Positions 14,042 to 17,047 of a DNA stretch of 17,047 nt are shown here, piece after piece. The translations under genes were made by a program, and so were the position numbers. The notes beneath the pieces were generated by a model that ran no database searches, had not been told where the DNA came from, and was given only the letters and a program-made list of their open reading frames with translations. Source of the stretch: Campylobacteraceae bacterium (GTDB lineage: Bacteria; Campylobacterota; Campylobacteria; Campylobacterales; Campylobacteraceae); contig JAAYLJ010000171.1 of assembly GCA_012521935.1 (NCBI GenBank), positions 1 through 17,047 of the forward strand, read 5' to 3'. The first letter of the stretch is position 1. Each line of letters opens with the position of its first letter.

Positions 14042-15668
14042 TTTTTAGTAAGTACGCTGAGTTAATAAATGAGTAAATTATTGGGTTTGGAGTTGTTAAT
14101 CTTGAAGTGAACTCTGGATGGAACTGCACTCCCACAAACCACGGATGATCTTTTAGTTCAATCGCCTCAATGAGCTCTTCATATTTTCCACTTACCACCA
14201 TTCCAGCATCTTCAAACTCTTTTTCATATGTTGGATTTATCTCAAATTTGTGTCTATGGCGCTCTTTGATTGAATTTTGATTGTGATATGCTTTATAAAG
14301 ATGAGTACCTTTTTTAATACTGCAAGGGTATGCTCCAAGTCTTATAGTTCCACCAAGTGGATCTTTAAAAGTTTTAACATCTTTAAGGCTTAAATCTTTT
14401 AGTAGTGAGTCAATCGAATATACAACTTTGTTTTTACACTCTGGGTTAAATTCTGTAGAGTTTGGATCTTCTAGCTTTAGTACATTTTTAGCAAACTCTA
14501 TCATGGCTAGCTGCATCCCTAAACATATGCCTAGATATGGAATCTTATTCTCTCTAGCGTATTTTATGGCTTCAATCTTACCCTTAACTCCTCTTTCTCC
14601 AAAGCCACCAGGCACTAAGATGCCATCAACATCTTCAAGCAAAGATAGATTACCCTCTTCAAGCTCCTCGCTATCTATCCACTTAATGTTTATCCTTGTG
14701 TCTAAATGAGCTCCTGTGTGGATTAAAGATTCTGTTAAAGACTTGTATGACTCTTTTAAGTTTAAATATTTGCCAACTATGGCTATGCTCATCTCTTTTC
14801 TTGGAGCTAAAACCTTTTTAACAAGCAAATCCCACTCATCCATGCAAGGGTTTAATTCACCTAAATCAAGAGCTTGTGAAATTGGAGTTAAGATATTCTC
14901 TTTTAAAAAATTTAAGGGTACTTGATAGATGGTTTTTGCATCAACAGACTCAATGACACTCTGCCTAGAAACTCCACAAGATGAGGAGAGTTTATTTTTT
15001 AAATCTTTTGGCAAAGGGTGCTCAGATCTACAAATGAGCATATCTGGAGTAATCCCAATCCTTCTTAACTCTTGGACTGAGTGCTGGGTTGGTTTTGTTT
15101 TTAACTCACCAGCAGCTTTTATGAATGGAACAAGGGTTAAGTGTATATTCATGGCATCTTTTTCTAAAGATTCGCTATAAAGCTCTCTTATGGCTTCTAA
15201 AAAAGGTAAACCCTCAATGTCTCCAACTGTTCCACCAATTTCTACTATGAGGATATCTTTACCCTCACCTGCCTCTTTTATTCTTCTTACAATTTCACCT
15301 ACAATGTGAGGAATGACCTGTATGGTTTCCCCTAAATACTCCCCTCTTCTCTCTTTTTCAATGACAGTTGAGTAAACTTTTCCTGTTGTAAAGTTATTTT
15401 TTTGAGTCAAAGCTTCATCTAAAAATCTCTCATAATGTCCCAAATCAAGATCTGTTTCAGCCCCATCATCAGTTACAAAAACCTCACCATGCTCTAGTGG
15501 GCTCATAGTGCCTGGATCTACATTTATGTATGGATCAGCTTTTAAAATGCTAACCTTAAATCCAACATTTTTAAGCAAGGTTGCAATGCTAGCAGCCGCA
15601 ATCCCTTTTCCTAAAGAGCTAAGCACTCCACCTGTAACAAAGATATATTTTGTGGGTTTTGATGACAT
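14034..15668 (-). CDS. pyrG: CTP synthase
   Basis: The 544-residue enzyme aminates UTP to CTP using glutamine and ATP. The N-terminal synthetase domain starts KYIFVTGGVLSSLGKGIAAA with its P-loop at 13-22. The C-terminal class I glutamine amidotransferase domain has the nucleophile Cys382 in GICLGMQLA and the partners His517 and Glu519 in QFHPEFTSR. Its length equals the usual bacterial 540-550. AAGGA upstream supports the ATG at 15668, and a TATAAT -10 lies about 25 bp before it. pyrG leads the minus-strand block and its stop overlaps recJ. Confidence 0.97.
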   Translation of the reverse strand: MSSKPTKYIFVTGGVLSSLGKGIAAASIATLLKNVGFKVSILKADPYINVDPGTMSPLEHGEVFVTDDGAETDLDLGHYERFLDEALTQKNNFTTGKVYSTVIEKERRGEYLGETIQVIPHIVGEIVRRIKEAGEGKDILIVEIGGTVGDIEGLPFLEAIRELYSESLEKDAMNIHLTLVPFIKAAGELKTKPTQHSVQELRRIGITPDMLICRSEHPLPKDLKNKLSSSCGVSRQSVIESVDAKTIYQVPLNFLKENILTPISQALDLGELNPCMDEWDLLVKKVLAPRKEMSIAIVGKYLNLKESYKSLTESLIHTGAHLDTRINIKWIDSEELEEGNLSLLEDVDGILVPGGFGERGVKGKIEAIKYARENKIPYLGICLGMQLAMIEFAKNVLKLEDPNSTEFNPECKNKVVYSIDSLLKDLSLKDVKTFKDPLGGTIRLGAYPCSIKKGTHLYKAYHNQNSIKERHRHKFEINPTYEKEFEDAGMVVSGKYEELIEAIELKDHPWFVGVQFHPEFTSRLTTPNPIIYSFINSAYLLKNG

Positions 15669-15681
15669 GAAGGTCCTTATT

Positions 15682-15716
15682 TTTTGATCAAAATTATAAC
15701 AAAATATATGTTATAA
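15682..15716. promoter_or_regulatory. Palindromes and -10 box of the pyrG promoter region
   Basis: Minus-strand TATAAT at 15698-15693, preceded by TG one base upstream (TGTTATAAT), is a good pyrG -10 box. It is embedded in the inverted repeat TTATAAC (15694-15700) / GTTATAA (15710-15716) with a 9-base spacer. A perfect palindrome, TTTTGATCAAAA, covers 15682-15693, about where transcription would start. These could be operators. The palindrome lacks the 4-base spacer of an FNR site. Confidence 0.45.
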
Positions 15717-15733
15717 AGCCTTTATGTCTATGA

Positions 15734-15739
15734 TACAAT
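15734..15739 (+). promoter_or_regulatory. Candidate -10 box for the DUF4139-type gene
   Basis: TACAAT preceded by TGA lies 22 bp before the ATG at 15762 and is followed by a strong GGAGG ribosome binding site at 15752-15756. The start site would be about 15746. Confidence 0.45.
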
Positions 15740-15761
15740 ATAAAAAATTTTGGAGGTATTT

Positions 15762-17047
15762 ATGAGATTTTTAACTCTATCTTTAATCTTTGCAACTTCG
15801 ATTTTTGCAAAAGAACAACTTTTAGAAATATATACTGATAAATCATTTCTAACCCAAAAATACGAGGTTGGCAGCGGTGAATTTGAAGCAATTTTACCTG
15901 GATTTGTCACTTTAGAGATGCTTAATTTAAAAACTCCTTGCCAAATTGAAAGTAGTAATTTGGGCAAAGAAGAAGCACTAAGAGACTCTTTTTATGAAAG
16001 ACTTCAAGAGGCTAAAAAGGAGTATGAGGAGGCTAAAGATTCTCTTGAAGTGCAAATGGCTAAAGAGAGGCTTTTAGAGCGCATTAGTTTAGATGGAAAA
16101 TCCATAAAAGAGATTGAAAAAGAGACAGATGAATTTTCTGCTCTTATGGAAAAAATAGTTAAAGAAAAAAGAGAGTTACAAAAAGAGCTTAAAGAGAAAG
16201 AAGAGGCTTTAAAAGAGATAAATGATGGAAAAGAGGTGAGTATTAAAAACTTAAAACTTACTCTATCATGTGATTTTCCAAGCATTTTGGAAATAAAATA
16301 TCCACTTGAGGGTTTAAAAACAGATAGAAAATCAACCTTCATGGCTGACAAAGAGGAGGGGACTATAGAGATAGTTCAAAATATCTTTATAACTCAAAAC
16401 CTTGGACAAGACCTAGAAAGAACCACACTATGGCTTTTTGATTTTCCATATACTCAAAGAGTTTCAGCTCCCATCTTTTACCCACACTACCTTGATGTTC
16501 CAGCACCTATTTTAGCTAGATCAGTAGCCATGGATAGTAGCGCTAATCTCATGCAAAAATCTGCGCCAACTGTAGAAGTAGGACAGAGTAAAAAGTTTTG
16601 GGAAGTTTCAAATCTATCAATCCCAAGCGGCAAAACAACTCAAATCAAAATAGACTCAAGCAGAGTTTTTGCTGATTTTGAGCTTTTCATAGATGGATAT
16701 GCAGACTCTTTTACATACTTAAAATCAACCTTTAAGCCCGATAGTTTCATTGGGGCTTCGCTAGCTCAAATGATTTTAAAGGGTGTTTTAATAGGTGAGC
16801 AGTATATTCCTAGGATTGACTCAAATAAAGAAAGCGAGCTATTTTTTGGTAGGTTTGAGCTAATAGATGTGAAAAAAGAGTTGAAGATGGATTTTAGCAC
16901 CGCAAATAGTGAAAGTAAAACCCAAATGAACCAAATGTCATGGGAGTACACCATAACTAATAATGATACAAAAACTCACAATATAACTCTAAGCGAGAGG
17001 CTTCCTGTATCAAAAAGCGCGGATATAAAGGTTCAAAGATTGGCAGA
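15762..17047 (+). CDS. Exported DUF4139-type protein with coiled coil (truncated at the right edge)
   Basis: The frame is open from ATG 15762 to the window edge (428 codons, no stop). It starts with a Sec signal peptide (MRFLTLSLIFATSIFA, then KE). A short beta-rich segment follows (residues about 18-62), then a charged helical region at about 66-155 (for example EKIVKEKRELQKELKEKEE) that should form a coiled coil. The rest is beta-rich and matches the general pattern of DUF4139 / mucoidy-inhibitor MuiA-like proteins, including a GEQYIP...ELFFGRFELIDVKKEL stretch near residues 345-375. The biochemical function of that family is not established. GGAGG 5 bases upstream supports the start. It is divergent from pyrG. 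The family call rests on overall architecture and is moderate. Confidence 0.75.
   Translation, partial: MRFLTLSLIFATSIFAKEQLLEIYTDKSFLTQKYEVGSGEFEAILPGFVTLEMLNLKTPCQIESSNLGKEEALRDSFYERLQEAKKEYEEAKDSLEVQMAKERLLERISLDGKSIKEIEKETDEFSALMEKIVKEKRELQKELKEKEEALKEINDGKEVSIKNLKLTLSCDFPSILEIKYPLEGLKTDRKSTFMADKEEGTIEIVQNIFITQNLGQDLERTTLWLFDFPYTQRVSAPIFYPHYLDVPAPILARSVAMDSSANLMQKSAPTVEVGQSKKFWEVSNLSIPSGKTTQIKIDSSRVFADFELFIDGYADSFTYLKSTFKPDSFIGASLAQMILKGVLIGEQYIPRIDSNKESELFFGRFELIDVKKELKMDFSTANSESKTQMNQMSWEYTITNNDTKTHNITLSERLPVSKSADIKVQRLA

Noticed and set aside
15682..15693. FNR box (TTGAT...ATCAA) upstream of pyrG
   Set aside because: TTTTGATCAAAA is a continuous palindrome with overlapping half-sites and lacks the 4-base spacer.
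16004..16351. 115-codon minus-strand ORF within the DUF4139-type gene
   Set aside because: It is Ser/Phe-rich, as expected for the antisense of a Lys/Glu-rich coiled coil, and it lies inside a well-supported gene.
1..17047. tRNA or rRNA genes, CRISPR arrays, insertion sequences or phage genes
   Set aside because: None was recognised by reading; all long stretches are accounted for by housekeeping or metabolic genes with uniform base composition.

Overview
The window is AT-rich, tightly packed chromosomal DNA with strong AGGAG-type ribosome binding sites and TATAAT/TACAAT -10 boxes. Gene content and order point to a Campylobacterota (epsilonproteobacterial) organism. From recall, RluA-type synthase / purB / nrdA and the pyrG-recJ pair are also neighbours in Campylobacter jejuni. 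Genes for both oxygen-dependent and oxygen-sensitive ribonucleotide reduction, plus a sulfide:quinone oxidoreductase, suggest a microaerobic to anaerobic sulfide-oxidising bacterium. I cannot name a genus.

Layout. 1-330 (-): 5' part of an RluA-family pseudouridine synthase, divergent from purB (441-1772, +). nrdA (class I ribonucleotide reductase large subunit, 1774-4143, +) follows 1 bp after the purB stop. The gap 4144-4441 carries five copies of GTGACA/TGTCAC, including a perfect 12-bp inverted repeat, a hairpin and two TATAAT boxes. Next comes an anaerobic ribonucleotide reductase cluster: nrdD main body (4442-6571), a 51-residue ORF holding only the glycyl-radical domain (6552-6707), and an nrdG-type radical-SAM activase (about 6688-7377). 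A convergent TauE/SafE exporter (7374-8171, -) separates this from nrdB (class I small subunit, 8294-9316, +) and pcm (9352-10008, +). After a small two-helix membrane protein (9998-10231, -) there is a minus-strand block, given 5' to 3' as pyrG (15668-14034), recJ (14041-12461), a Tat-exported type II-like sulfide:quinone oxidoreductase (12409-10961) and a diheme cytochrome c (10943-10299), closed by a hairpin terminator. The right end holds a divergent, truncated DUF4139-type exported protein (15762 to the edge).

How the genes fit together. purB, nrdA, nrdB, nrdD, nrdG and pyrG all serve purine, CTP and dNTP supply. Aerobic and anaerobic reductases are interleaved at one locus, so the motif-rich gap before nrdD is a likely switch between them. 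The oxidoreductase and cytochrome form a probable periplasmic sulfide-oxidation pair; the TauE-type exporter could handle sulfur oxyanions, but that is a guess.

The most notable observation is that NrdD is in two pieces. The 709-residue ORF has the ATP-cone, the active-site cysteines and the zinc site but stops before the glycyl-radical loop. The loop (RVMGYHRPV) is on a separate 51-residue ORF in the +1 frame, with its own perfect AGGAGG site inside the end of nrdD. Either the radical glycine is a separate subunit, or the AGG-AGG pair at the overlap drives +1 frameshifting.
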